Shown in pieces: positions 27,077 to 35,447 of a stretch of DNA of 64,000 bases (position 1 is the stretch's first letter; every line of letters starts with the position of its first letter). The stretch spans positions 1-64,000 of the IMG/VR virus record IMGVR_UViG_3300026484_000333; one strand, 5' to 3'. The translations under genes and the position numbers were made by a program. The stretch comes from a virus. The notes under the pieces were generated by a model that was not told where the DNA came from, searched no databases, and saw only the letters and a program-made list of their open reading frames with translations.

Positions 27077-27574
27077 TTAAACTCCAACGAAAGAATGGTT
27101 GATGAAAACTATTAATTGGTCACTATCAGTTACGTCAAAAGCAGAATCAAATAAAAAGTGATTTAAGGCTACTGTAGGAGAATTAGGGTCATCAACTAAA
27201 GCACCTTCAGAAATATTGTTTGCAACAACATCACCAACCTCATAAGTTATTCTGTATGTTATAACATTCTCACCACCGTTTGTATTACCCTCGTCTGTAT
27301 AATTTCTTTGAGGAAAACCTGAATCTACTTGTCTGGCACTAGGGTCTATATAGTTGTTAACATCTGTATCGTCTTTTGTAGGGTTGTCAGTACCCGTACC
27401 GAGTCTTAAATATAAAGTATCAAGATTACTTGTTTCATTCATTACTTTTTTAGCATAATGAATATCACCTGCATTTGTTACTATATTATGACCTTTAATA
27501 ATCTTTTCTTTTCCTGTTTTTTTATTAACTATTTTTACTAAAATATTATCTTTTACAATTCCCTTAATCAGCAT
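27077..27574 (-). CDS. Probable virion protein of 165 residues
   Basis: Beta-rich, with LYLRLGTGTDNPTKDDTDV and a C-terminal FINHSFVGV. No family recognised. It lies between the tail chaperones and the tape measure and has a late element 27 nt upstream, so it is expressed with the structural genes. A minor tail or decoration protein is plausible. Confidence 0.6.
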   Translation of the reverse strand: MLIKGIVKDNILVKIVNKKTGKEKIIKGHNIVTNAGDIHYAKKVMNETSNLDTLYLRLGTGTDNPTKDDTDVNNYIDPSARQVDSGFPQRNYTDEGNTNGGENVITYRITYEVGDVVANNISEGALVDDPNSPTVALNHFLFDSAFDVTDSDQLIVFINHSFVGV

Positions 27575-27600
27575 AAAAACTCCTTATTATTCTTTATAAA

Positions 27601-27608
27601 TATATCAG
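27601..27608 (-). promoter_or_regulatory. Late promoter element, CTGATATA
   Basis: Minus-strand CTGATATA, 27 nt before the ATG at 27574. The TGA inside it is also the stop codon of the preceding gene (27605). Confidence 0.55.
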
Positions 27609-28270
27609 AAATTAATTTCTTTATTCTTTTGTAACTCTTTCATCTCTTCTTGTTGTATTTTATCATAAAGTTTTAAACTTGCTAAATAAAAAAATTTAGT
27701 TTGGTCATACAATCCTCCTTCATCAGGAAGAAAGCCTTTTTCAAAAGCATTATAGCACTCAATAGCCTCTGCAATTAAATTCTTATCAACATCATAAATA
27801 GGACAATAAGTATAAACTTTATCTCCTACATAAACTTTAAAATCTTTTTTCTTATTTTTCTCTCCTCTGTATCCACAATTTCTAACCCTGTCAAGTCTTT
27901 TTGCTCTACAAACCTCACACTTCCAAGTTTCTGCTTTAAATTTGTTATCAAAATAAATTTCTATACTATCATATAAACGATTTAAAACTTCTAAAGTAAC
28001 ATCACTTTTTTCAAAAATTTCTTTTCCAACTTCTTTTATAGTTTCCGCTGATAAAAAAGAAAAAGGAAGTTCTACTCCTCTTTTATCTTCTATTTTAATT
28101 AAAGCAAACTTTAAAGCATAATAATATAACTTTAAAACCTCTCCATTTAACATATACTTTTCAAGAGAGTTTATTTCCCTATATGATAGAGTTCTTGCCA
28201 TAATTTCAATAAAGGGTTGGGTAGAGGGAGTAATAAAATGAATTACTTTATGACTTCTTACTTCATTCAT
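27605..28270 (-). CDS. Putative tail assembly chaperone (second of pair)
   Basis: 221 residues; helical with a CEVC...CG cysteine cluster near 118-131 that may bind zinc. It lies directly between the first chaperone-like gene and the tape measure, where siphophages place the gpT-like partner. Its ATG overlaps the previous stop by 8 nt. I looked for a slippery heptamer for a gpG-gpT style fusion and saw none, so it is likely translated separately by coupling. Confidence 0.55.
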   Translation of the reverse strand: MNEVRSHKVIHFITPSTQPFIEIMARTLSYREINSLEKYMLNGEVLKLYYYALKFALIKIEDKRGVELPFSFLSAETIKEVGKEIFEKSDVTLEVLNRLYDSIEIYFDNKFKAETWKCEVCRAKRLDRVRNCGYRGEKNKKKDFKVYVGDKVYTYCPIYDVDKNLIAEAIECYNAFEKGFLPDEGGLYDQTKFFYLASLKLYDKIQQEEMKELQKNKEINF

Positions 28271-28673
28271 CGCTTTCTATATCACCCAAATACATTTTTG
28301 CATTTTCTGGGTCTTTAGAAACTCCAACAATTACATTTGCAATTTCCGCAATATAAGATACAGGCAAATAATTTAAAGTCTCATCAGAAATACCTATTTC
28401 ATCTCTTATAATAGGAATTTCCCTATTTCTTTCGTCTAATAGGTTTCTCCAATCAACAATTCCTCTTTTACAAACCTCCCAATTGTACGACCCTGTTGAA
28501 ACACTTACACTTTCATCTTTGTTAAGTCTAACCATTTTATCTTCAATTTCAATAAGTTCTTTTGGGGTTAAAGGTCTGATTTCAACTGTAAAAGGGTCTT
28601 TTTCGTCCCTTTGTAGAATAGGAATGTATCTATAAGTGATATCTTTTTTTGTTCTATCAATTTTAATTGCCAT
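28263..28673 (-). CDS. Putative tail assembly chaperone (first of pair)
   Basis: 136 residues with EIRPLTPKELIEIEDKMVRL and a helical C-terminal half, the pattern of gpG-like tail assembly chaperones that bind the tape measure. It follows the tail-tube gene and precedes the second chaperone and tape measure, the standard order. Assignment is by synteny plus general architecture. Confidence 0.65.
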   Translation of the reverse strand: MAIKIDRTKKDITYRYIPILQRDEKDPFTVEIRPLTPKELIEIEDKMVRLNKDESVSVSTGSYNWEVCKRGIVDWRNLLDERNREIPIIRDEIGISDETLNYLPVSYIAEIANVIVGVSKDPENAKMYLGDIESDE

Positions 28674-28710
28674 TTTTGATTCCTTTCATTGATTTATTTT
28701 TAATTAATAA

Positions 28711-28734
28711 AGCACACAAAATTATTTGTGTGCT
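28711..28734 (-). terminator. Hairpin terminator overlapping the tail-tube stop codon
   Basis: AGCACACAAA and TTTGTGTGCT form a 10-bp stem with a 4-nt ATTA loop; on the minus strand a TTTATT tract follows. The tail-tube stop lies inside the loop region. It should attenuate rather than fully block transcripts into the chaperone genes. Confidence 0.7.
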
Positions 28735-30047
28735 AGATAAAATGCTTCACCTAAAACAGGATGTTCATATGCTTCAAACTCAAGTTTGTTAGCAAGAACA
28801 CCATCATCATCTTCAACACTAACACTTGTATATTTGATGTATGGTAACCAAATTGCAAATTTATGTTTTTGTGTTTCATCATCAGTTTCAGTTCTCATTT
28901 CAAGGAAAAACTCTGCTGTTTGATTGTTTTTAAATTTGTTAAGTTCATCCCAATTTTCAAAAGTAACAGTCATTGTTCCTTTGATTGTTTTTTTAGTAAT
29001 AATTTTTTTCATAATACCAGAAGAAGTAATTGCTTCTCTGTCAGATACCTGATTTTCAATAGTTATTTCGACATCTTTTCCTTCGTAAGTTTTATTATCA
29101 ACTGTTAAAATCGCATTTTTACCTACATAAGGAATTGTTGTTAAATATTGATTTGAAAGTAAAGGCTCATTTTCATTAGTTTCAAAAGAACTTGCTCCTA
29201 AATCAATTGACAATGTTGCAATATCAGCAACAGGGAAACTAAACTTAACTGAATTAGGAACTGCACCTTTTAGTGTTAGACTTCTACTATCAGTATCATC
29301 ACAACCATACATTAGTTTAACTGCTAATGACTGTTCCTCACCACAAGGTTTAGCAAGTTTGTAAAGGACTGCGTCCCCCTCTTCACCATCTTGAACTTCA
29401 TAAATTTTATATGCAACGTGTGAAACAACATCAATTGTGAATTTATCTCCTACTGCAAAATCAGTTGTACCACTCTCAATTTTAAACTTAATTATTCCAT
29501 TGTCATAATCTGTACTTGTTGTGGCGTCTTCTTTTGTACCACTAACACTACCTGTTACACTCCAAACTTCTGCACCAGCAGTGTCAGCATTTGTACATTC
29601 AATTGTCCAAGTTTCCGTTACTATAGTGTCCTCATTGTAACCAAAATTAGTTAAATTACCATCACCTGTATTACCACTATCAGCAGTAATTGTGCTTTCA
29701 ACTTGTGGAGCTGAATCTGCTCTAATAACTGCTCCTGTTCCTACTCCAGCCTCTTCTCTTATGCCAAGTGCTACTTCAAGAACAACATTACCTGCAAGGT
29801 CATTACTACCGTTTCCAAGTGGTATTAACTCAAAAGCAAGAGTACCGCTACCAAACTCTTTACCCGGTAATGCAGGGGCTGTAATGTAGGAATTTCTTAC
29901 AACTTTTCTTTCAATAACATCAATCTCTGGTTTTAACGCACTATCAGAGGTAACTTCAACTACATCATTGTCTGTAAAATTTCCTCCCTTGTTAAATTCC
30001 GCTTCCTTAATAACCGCATATAGCGTAGAAAGTGTTTTATATGCCAT
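28722..30047 (-). CDS. Major tail (tube) protein with inserted module
   Basis: 441 residues. The N-terminus (KEAEFNKGG...VIERKVVRNSYITAPALPGKE) has the tail-tube pattern in which a beta-barrel subunit forms a ring. Residues 115-210 are a module (TETWTI...VTGSVSGTKEDA...DNGIIKFKI...GDKFTIDV) shared with two other virion proteins; the tube fold resumes after it. The C-terminus (KKTIKGTMTVTFENWDELNKF) is also typical. It sits ahead of the chaperones and tape measure with a late element 34 nt upstream. Confidence 0.82.
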   Translation of the reverse strand: MAYKTLSTLYAVIKEAEFNKGGNFTDNDVVEVTSDSALKPEIDVIERKVVRNSYITAPALPGKEFGSGTLAFELIPLGNGSNDLAGNVVLEVALGIREEAGVGTGAVIRADSAPQVESTITADSGNTGDGNLTNFGYNEDTIVTETWTIECTNADTAGAEVWSVTGSVSGTKEDATTSTDYDNGIIKFKIESGTTDFAVGDKFTIDVVSHVAYKIYEVQDGEEGDAVLYKLAKPCGEEQSLAVKLMYGCDDTDSRSLTLKGAVPNSVKFSFPVADIATLSIDLGASSFETNENEPLLSNQYLTTIPYVGKNAILTVDNKTYEGKDVEITIENQVSDREAITSSGIMKKIITKKTIKGTMTVTFENWDELNKFKNNQTAEFFLEMRTETDDETQKHKFAIWLPYIKYTSVSVEDDDGVLANKLEFEAYEHPVLGEAFYLAHK

Positions 30048-30080
30048 TCTAATATCCTTTCAACAATATTCTTACAAAGA

Positions 30081-30089
30081 TTATATCGG
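30081..30089 (-). promoter_or_regulatory. Late promoter element, CCGATATAA
   Basis: Minus-strand CCGATATAA, 34 nt before the tail-tube ATG. No -35 hexamer is evident. Confidence 0.65.
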
Positions 30090-30094
30090 ATTAT

Positions 30095-31084
30095 CTATTC
30101 TTCCGCTTCTATCACACCTTCTCCTGCAAATTTAATAGGACTTTGTGTTAAAGGATTTAATACTCTGTATTTGACATTTAATTTATCTAAATTATTTTCA
30201 TTAATTATTTTTGCGTCTATAATTTCTATTTCTGGTAACTCTAAACCAAAGCTAAATTGAACATTTTTATTATTAATTTCAAAAAACGAAACCTCTTTAT
30301 ATAATAATGAAATTTCCCCAACAGATAAAATACGATTAAAAAATCTTGTTTGGTCAAATAAAGTCTTTTGATAATTTCTATTGCCTGTAGGAGGGAGAAA
30401 AGTAAAGTTTCTTTTTAAACACAATCTATAAGAAATTTTTACACCGTTTTCAAATTCAATAGTCAATTTATTTTTATATAATTCTTTAACACCAAAAGGA
30501 TATAAAAATTTTACATTAAATAATTTGGTTTCATTTGGGGCTATTTCTTGTCCTATTTCTAAATCTATTATTTTAATACCATAAGTATTTAAAAATATAA
30601 TATCTTTAATTTTTAAATTTTCTTTATAACCATTTGTAAAGCCTAATTCTAATATTTTATTCTCATCATCAGTTAAATCAACATAAACCCAAAAATTATC
30701 ATTATATGGATTTTTTGCCCAGATTAAATTATTTTTGATTGATATGTCTTTAATATCATATTTATTATAGCTTTGTTTAGTATTATAAACATAAAATGAA
30801 GATTTAATATCTGTATAATATGCTTTTGGTTTGGATTTTTTTGGAAAAATAATATCCCCTGAAAAACTAATATCATTAAAATAAATACAAAAGTTTTTAT
30901 TAACAAAAGCACTATTACAATAATTCTTACTGCTTACTATACCTTTAATAGCTTGTTTAATAACAACAACAGAATTATCTGTAATTGATTCTTCTTCTGT
31001 ATAATATATTCTTAAAAGTATAGGGGTAAAACTTTTATCTCCTATATTTGTTTGTTCTTGTATATATTTATAAATCGTAGCCAT
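30095..31084 (-). CDS. Tail-associated protein, paralogue of 16707-17951
   Basis: 329 residues. MATIYKYIQEQTNIGDKSF, then IIFPKKSKPK and FLKRNFTFLPP-like segments, align with the 414-residue paralogue; beta-rich. It starts at the ATG overlapping the previous stop and lies between two tail-tube-like genes. Function unknown, presumably a structural or adhesion subunit. Confidence 0.65.
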   Translation of the reverse strand: MATIYKYIQEQTNIGDKSFTPILLRIYYTEEESITDNSVVVIKQAIKGIVSSKNYCNSAFVNKNFCIYFNDISFSGDIIFPKKSKPKAYYTDIKSSFYVYNTKQSYNKYDIKDISIKNNLIWAKNPYNDNFWVYVDLTDDENKILELGFTNGYKENLKIKDIIFLNTYGIKIIDLEIGQEIAPNETKLFNVKFLYPFGVKELYKNKLTIEFENGVKISYRLCLKRNFTFLPPTGNRNYQKTLFDQTRFFNRILSVGEISLLYKEVSFFEINNKNVQFSFGLELPEIEIIDAKIINENNLDKLNVKYRVLNPLTQSPIKFAGEGVIEAEE

Positions 31085-32805
31085 TAAACAATCCTTGTAA
31101 AGTTACCTATTTTAAATATCTTATCTGCTAAATCATTTTCTGGTAAATATCCCCATAATACTTTTAGACCGTTTAAATAAATTTCTACATAATTATTTTC
31201 TTTATCATAATTTAAAGCATAAAATATCCATTCTAATAAATTATATTGATTGTCTGTAATAGTTTTACCGTCTAAATACTCATAATTACCGTCTTTTAAC
31301 ATATAAAAATAAATTTTCCCATTTGGATGAATTCCTAAACCTATTCCATTATTTGCTTCATAATCACTAATAAGCAATCTTTCATAATCTTCTAAATAAA
31401 ACCAACCACTAACTGCAAAACTTGAATTTGGTGTAGGAACATTAGTTTTAACTCCTGAAAAATCTTCTAAAACAACTGCTTTATGTAAATAGCCATCTGT
31501 ATAATAACCTTGATACTCTGAATTAGTCCATTCCCCTAAATAAACTTCCTCTTCATCGTTTAAATTTTCTTCAAATCTAAATAACCCTATACAACTACCA
31601 TCACCAAAAATATCTTTTACTTTTTCAGTTCCATCTTGTTTATAATGCCCTACTAAAACATTTGAACTAATACCGTAATACAACGAAGCTACGTAATCAT
31701 TATCAAGAGCTTTTTGGATTAAATCAAAACATTTAATATCAGTTACAAATTCACCATAAGCAATTTTATCTACTACTTCAAAATCTTTTATACCTGTTTT
31801 ACTGTTTAAAGTATTTATTTCTTTTAATTTGTTTTCTAGAGTAAATTGGAATTTATCAACAAAAAACTTTTCCCCTTCAATAGAAAAACAACCCCATTGA
31901 GGATAAACTTCAGTTAAAAATACTTCTCTAAAAGGCTCTCTCAAAAAATTATCTTTATGAAAAATATAATTTGGAGATTTCAATTCAAAAGCAATTTCAG
32001 GAGATTTTTCAACACTAAAAGCCATTGTCATTTTAGAAACAATTGCTCTGTCTAATTCAATGGCACAAGTATCTTCCCCACAATAATAGCCCATTAATAA
32101 ATCAACTCTTGGTAATTCACTGCATTTCAGCGAAGGTTTATATAAAAAGGCACTTCCTAACTCCCCTCCTTGTACCTCATAAATCTGACAAGCCACATTA
32201 GAAGTTATATTTATTGTAAAATAATCGCCAACATTATATTCATACTCGTCTGAAATCAAAACTTTTATAATTTCATTAAAATATTCTTTTCCTGTTATGG
32301 CATTATGTTTCCAACCGCTTTCACTGCCGTAAACAGACCATTTTTTATCCCCTAAATATTCAAACGTCCAAAGTTCAGTTTTTATATTAAAAGCGACATA
32401 ATCTAATAATTGAACTTTTTTATTAATGCCTTCTATTGTATCACTCTCTACTTTATATTCAATTCTCGGATATTTACTTGCATTTAAAATTGCTCCGCTA
32501 CCAACTTGTGGTAATTCCATTTTCCCAAAAGCACTATAAAAAAGTTCATTATTTATATTTTTAAAAACTTTGCTATAAACAAAGGGCAATAAAGATGTTT
32601 TAATAACAGCAGTCCCGCTTATTTTACCAAGCACCCTTTTTTTATCAAAAAAATAAGTTTTACTTTTATTTCTGTCTATTTTTTCAAAGTCTATATTTAG
32701 TAAACTACCACTTTTGAACTCAATTAAATCATTAGGAACAAAATAATCATTATCAATGCTTCCACTTTTTTTAACCGCTATTATTTTAACATTTTCTTTT
32801 TTCAA
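31084..32805 (-). CDS. Tail-tube-like protein with C-terminal LamG lectin domain
   Basis: 573 residues. The central part is a divergent copy of the tail-tube protein: the shared module (TELWTFEYLGDKKWSVYGSE..., GDYFTINI) and the following CQIYEVQGGELGSAFLYK strand match YKIYEVQDGEEGDAVLYK in the tube protein. Residues 400-570 add a LamG/concanavalin domain (FAVSGWFYLED...YVEIYLNGLKV). It may be a minor tube ring or a surface-binding tail decoration. Made adjacent to the true tube gene. Confidence 0.65.
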   Translation of the reverse strand: MKKENVKIIAVKKSGSIDNDYFVPNDLIEFKSGSLLNIDFEKIDRNKSKTYFFDKKRVLGKISGTAVIKTSLLPFVYSKVFKNINNELFYSAFGKMELPQVGSGAILNASKYPRIEYKVESDTIEGINKKVQLLDYVAFNIKTELWTFEYLGDKKWSVYGSESGWKHNAITGKEYFNEIIKVLISDEYEYNVGDYFTINITSNVACQIYEVQGGELGSAFLYKPSLKCSELPRVDLLMGYYCGEDTCAIELDRAIVSKMTMAFSVEKSPEIAFELKSPNYIFHKDNFLREPFREVFLTEVYPQWGCFSIEGEKFFVDKFQFTLENKLKEINTLNSKTGIKDFEVVDKIAYGEFVTDIKCFDLIQKALDNDYVASLYYGISSNVLVGHYKQDGTEKVKDIFGDGSCIGLFRFEENLNDEEEVYLGEWTNSEYQGYYTDGYLHKAVVLEDFSGVKTNVPTPNSSFAVSGWFYLEDYERLLISDYEANNGIGLGIHPNGKIYFYMLKDGNYEYLDGKTITDNQYNLLEWIFYALNYDKENNYVEIYLNGLKVLWGYLPENDLADKIFKIGNFTRIV

Positions 32806-32807
32806 AA

Positions 32808-33215
32808 TTAAATCCTTTTTATATACCTAACTTCAATGTCTATTTTAGCAATAGCGTGAGGATGGACAACACCTCCTTCTCTTTTCATACTACTAACAGT
32901 CATATCAACAACACCCATAGGTTGCCATCTTATATCTTCTACAACCTCATACACAGCCTCAATCAAATCACTTAAAATATCCTCATACTGATTTCTTGCC
33001 TGTTTATTAAAAACATAAACACTTATATTTCCAACATAATAAGCTTTTCTATTTGTTAAATTATCCCTCTCTTTTTCTTCACTCTCATACATAACACTAA
33101 CAGCAGGAAACCTATCAATTTGAGTCCACAAAGGAACAATATTTTTATAAATTTTTACAAAAATATTCTTATCTCTTAAACCATCTATTAATTTTTCTAC
33201 AATTTCTTTTCTCAT
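32808..33215 (-). CDS. Probable tail terminator protein
   Basis: 135 residues with alternating alpha/beta pattern (KLIDGLRDKNIFVKIYKN..., AVSVMYESEEKERD, IAKIDIEVRYIKRI), like lambda gpU-type tail terminators. It lies between the HK97 gp10-like gene and the tail-tube block, the expected place. Its ATG overlaps the stop of the tiny upstream gene (ATGA). Confidence 0.65.
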   Translation of the reverse strand: MRKEIVEKLIDGLRDKNIFVKIYKNIVPLWTQIDRFPAVSVMYESEEKERDNLTNRKAYYVGNISVYVFNKQARNQYEDILSDLIEAVYEVVEDIRWQPMGVVDMTVSSMKREGGVVHPHAIAKIDIEVRYIKRI

Positions 33216-33298
33216 ACCGACAATCCTTTTGCTAATTCAACTAATAAGAGTAACATAATAATTACATAATAAATTCCAATACTATTTTGTACAGTCAT
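33212..33298 (-). CDS. 28-residue membrane peptide between neck genes
   Basis: ATG at 33298, TGA at 33214-33212. Both ends are ATGA overlaps with the neighbouring genes (33295 stop and 33215 start), so it is locked into the translational coupling. The product has one predicted membrane helix (YYVIIMLLLLVELA) after a short polar start. It is too short for automatic callers. No function is known; it may be a membrane peptide acting during lysis or assembly. Confidence 0.6.
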   Translation of the reverse strand: MTVQNSIGIYYVIIMLLLLVELAKGLSV

Positions 33299-33780
33299 AC
33301 TGCTTCCTTTGTTTCTTTTAGTAATAATTCAAATAAATCATTTACTGATATAATACCATCTCTGCCTTTGTCAAACAAAACATCATACATCCAATCTTTC
33401 CAAGCAGGTGTTTTTCCATCTGCTCTTTTTGGTTTTGCCATATCTGTATATTTAGCATAAGGAACGCCTATTTCTGCCCAGCTATGAATTACAAAACCCT
33501 GACCTTTCTTATAAGCATTTACTTTTGTCTTAATATGTTCTAACTGTTGTCCACTGACTTTATAAGTAAAACGCCTATGAGACGGTCTTCTTCTATGTAA
33601 ATATTTAACAGGAATAGGTGTTCCCAATGCTTTTTTAATAGCTTTTTCCCAAGATTTTAAATCACTATCAAGTTTTTTAGCTAAAAACTCTAATCTATGT
33701 ATTCCTAAAAGAGGAAGTTCTTTTTTAAAATTTTTCCAGGATTCCCCTATAGGTTTTTTGATTTTAACCACTGCTATCAT
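33295..33780 (-). CDS. Neck / head-tail joining protein (HK97 gp10-like)
   Basis: 161 residues, basic, with a central RRRPSHRRF cluster and a C-terminal domain with AEIGVPYAKYTDM. Position between the connector-like gene (33777) and the tail terminator (32808) matches HK97 gp10-type tail-completion proteins. It overlaps both neighbours by 4 nt. Assignment mainly by synteny. Confidence 0.5.
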   Translation of the reverse strand: MIAVVKIKKPIGESWKNFKKELPLLGIHRLEFLAKKLDSDLKSWEKAIKKALGTPIPVKYLHRRRPSHRRFTYKVSGQQLEHIKTKVNAYKKGQGFVIHSWAEIGVPYAKYTDMAKPKRADGKTPAWKDWMYDVLFDKGRDGIISVNDLFELLLKETKEAV

Positions 33781-34334
33781 AATCTAAACATCCTAAAAGA
33801 ACTTAATAAATTTTCTACCATAGGAGGAACATCGTCAATCACTTTTACTTGCTCTTTAATACCTGTTGACATAGAAACAATACTATCCGTGTCTTTTGTA
33901 ATATCATTATAAACTTTTTTACCTAACATATATAAACCTGAAACCAAACCTTCGGGAATTAAATCAATATCATTATAACCTACTTTATATTCAATTCTCA
34001 TAATTTGATTATCAGTAATTGTAAATAAAGGAGGTAAATAAATACGATTATTTTCCCCAACTTCAAATTCAAGCAGAGTATTGTTATCTATACTCTCACC
34101 GTCAATTTTTACATCAACTAAATCAGAAACAATACCTTTTTTAGTATAAATCGAATTGCCATAAATTTTATTAATTCTTTCAACCAAATCTCTCTCAAAA
34201 ATGGCGACGTTATAATAATCATAAATATAACTTTCACTGATTTTCAAGACATCTTTTAAAAGGTCATCAATCAAATCATCTTGAATATCTAAAATCTTTT
34301 TAAACTCTACTAATAAATCATCTATAAGAGCCAT
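33777..34334 (-). CDS. Head-tail connector (HK97 gp6-like adaptor)
   Basis: 185 residues. A helical N-terminus (LIDDLLVEFKKILDIQDDLIDDLLKDVLKI...YYNV) and a hairpin with RIEYKVGYNDIDLIPEGLVSG are typical for gp6-type adaptors that form a ring under the portal. It is followed by the neck gene. Confident that it is a head-tail protein, less so of the exact subtype. Confidence 0.7.
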   Translation of the reverse strand: MALIDDLLVEFKKILDIQDDLIDDLLKDVLKISESYIYDYYNVAIFERDLVERINKIYGNSIYTKKGIVSDLVDVKIDGESIDNNTLLEFEVGENNRIYLPPLFTITDNQIMRIEYKVGYNDIDLIPEGLVSGLYMLGKKVYNDITKDTDSIVSMSTGIKEQVKVIDDVPPMVENLLSSFRMFRL

Positions 34335-34374
34335 AACTTATCCTTTTATAAAACTTACAATTTTAAACCAAAAA

Positions 34375-34713
34375 TCAACTATTTTCTTTTTTAGACTCTG
34401 TTTTTCTTCTCTTTGTTTGGTTTTTAATATGTAATTCGCTTGTGGTTTCTCTTTTGACTTCTGTCCTTCTCCTCGTTTTACTTTTGGTATGTAATTCGCT
34501 TGTGGTTTCCCTCTCTTTACGAAGTAACTCCTTTTTAGGGTTTTTAGCAGTATCCTTAATTTTTTCTATTAAAACAAATTCTTTTGGAAAAGTGTTTATA
34601 AGATAATCGCCGAACTCTTTATCTACAACATATAATCCATCATATCTATCAGGGCTAAATAAAATTCCTCTTACCATAATTCCATTTCCAACAACTTTAA
34701 TTTTATATTTCAT
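34375..34713 (-). CDS. Small protein with 20-residue tandem repeat in a basic tail
   Basis: 112 residues. Residues 1-60 form a compact domain (KYKIKVVGNGIMVRGILFSP...). The rest is a lysine/arginine-rich tail with two copies of a 20-residue unit (RETTSELHxKxxTKRRxTE). Late element 31 nt upstream, so it is made with the head genes. Charge suggests DNA or capsid-interior binding; no family recognised. Confidence 0.65.
   Translation of the reverse strand: MKYKIKVVGNGIMVRGILFSPDRYDGLYVVDKEFGDYLINTFPKEFVLIEKIKDTAKNPKKELLRKERETTSELHTKSKTRRRTEVKRETTSELHIKNQTKRRKTESKKENS
34401..34520. repeat. Two 60-bp tandem repeats within 34375-34713
   Basis: The stretches 34401-34460 and 34461-34520 share the block TATGTAATTCGCTTGTGGTT at exactly 60-bp spacing, so the reading frame is kept. 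Recent duplication is likely. Confidence 0.8.
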
Positions 34714-34743
34714 ATCAAAACTCCTATAATAAGTATTTTAATA

Positions 34744-34751
34744 TATATCAG
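34744..34751 (-). promoter_or_regulatory. Late promoter element, CTGATATA
   Basis: Minus-strand CTGATATA, 31 nt before the ATG at 34713. Confidence 0.6.
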
Positions 34752-34937
34752 TTTTACATCTTATTTATTAATAGCTTTATCTATACAAATCTGTAATGAA
34801 AAATAAAAATTAAAATAACGAATTAATAGAAATTTTCAAAATAAAAAGTTAATAATTTATATATTAAAGTATAGTTTTTTATCAAATTCCAAGCAAGAAT
34901 ACTCCATCCAAATTACAAAGTAATTAGGCAGAGAGGT
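34752..34937. other. Gene-free AT-rich gap
   Basis: 186 bp with no convincing gene, promoter or hairpin. It flanks the small accessory pair at 34938-35431. Confidence 0.5.
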
Positions 34938-35228
34938 TCACATTAATTCATTTATAAATTTTTCAAATTCTTTTTCTTTTTCAGAAGAATTGTTATTTGT
35001 GATTTTAAATGAATCTATTATGTCATTTTCATAAGTCAACAAACTACCTCTATATATAATAACCCCATTTACTTGATGTCTATTAAAATCCGGAAATGAT
35101 TTTATCTTATCACCAATATCTTCTATTCTAATATTTCTAAACGCGTCAGCCATCATATTACTAATTTCTAAACCAAATATTTCTTCTTCTTTTAACATTT
35201 CTAAAGTAGGATTTCTTAATAAATCCAT
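34938..35228 (-). CDS. Unrecognised 96-residue protein in head module
   Basis: Acidic, with helix-rich N-terminus (LEMLKEEEIFGLEISNMMADAF) and a QVNGVIIYRG strand. SD AGGAAGGA precedes the ATG. No family recognised. It stands alone between capsid and connector genes without a late element, so it may be an inserted accessory gene. Confidence 0.5.
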   Translation of the reverse strand: MDLLRNPTLEMLKEEEIFGLEISNMMADAFRNIRIEDIGDKIKSFPDFNRHQVNGVIIYRGSLLTYENDIIDSFKITNNNSSEKEKEFEKFINELM

Positions 35229-35431
35229 ATCGTATCCTTCCTCATTATAGTATCATCCATATGCTTTACAGAATCTATATAGTTTTTGATTATCATATCT
35301 TCGTCAAATAGCACTTCTATAATGTGAAAATAAAATATTAATATTAGCATCATATTATTAGTTTCATTCAAAGATTCTTTATAAAACTTTGGACAGTCTC
35401 GAAGAATAATATAAAGAGAAAAATCACTCAT
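35216..35431 (-). CDS. Doubtful 71-residue reading frame after the capsid gene
   Basis: The ATG at 35431 lies inside the capsid terminator hairpin and has no Shine-Dalgarno. Overlaps the 96-residue gene by 13 nt. The composition is hydrophobic and Met-rich, unlike its neighbours. It could be a remnant or chance frame; kept only because it fills a 200-bp gap. Confidence 0.25.
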   Translation of the reverse strand: MSDFSLYIILRDCPKFYKESLNETNNMMLILIFYFHIIEVLFDEDMIIKNYIDSVKHMDDTIMRKDTIWIY

Positions 35432-35447
35432 TAGAGTGAGTGATTTT
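35420..35447 (-). terminator. Hairpin terminator at the end of the major capsid gene
   Basis: AAAATCACTCA and TGAGTGATTTT make an 11-bp stem with a 6-nt loop; the capsid stop codon begins at the stem base. On the minus strand a TTTTTCTC tract follows. It should end or reduce the abundant capsid transcript. Confidence 0.75.

Noticed and set aside
27605-28673. Programmed frameshift joining the two tail chaperone genes
   Set aside because: The 8-nt overlap is GATGAATGA-like with no slippery heptamer; simple translational coupling explains it.
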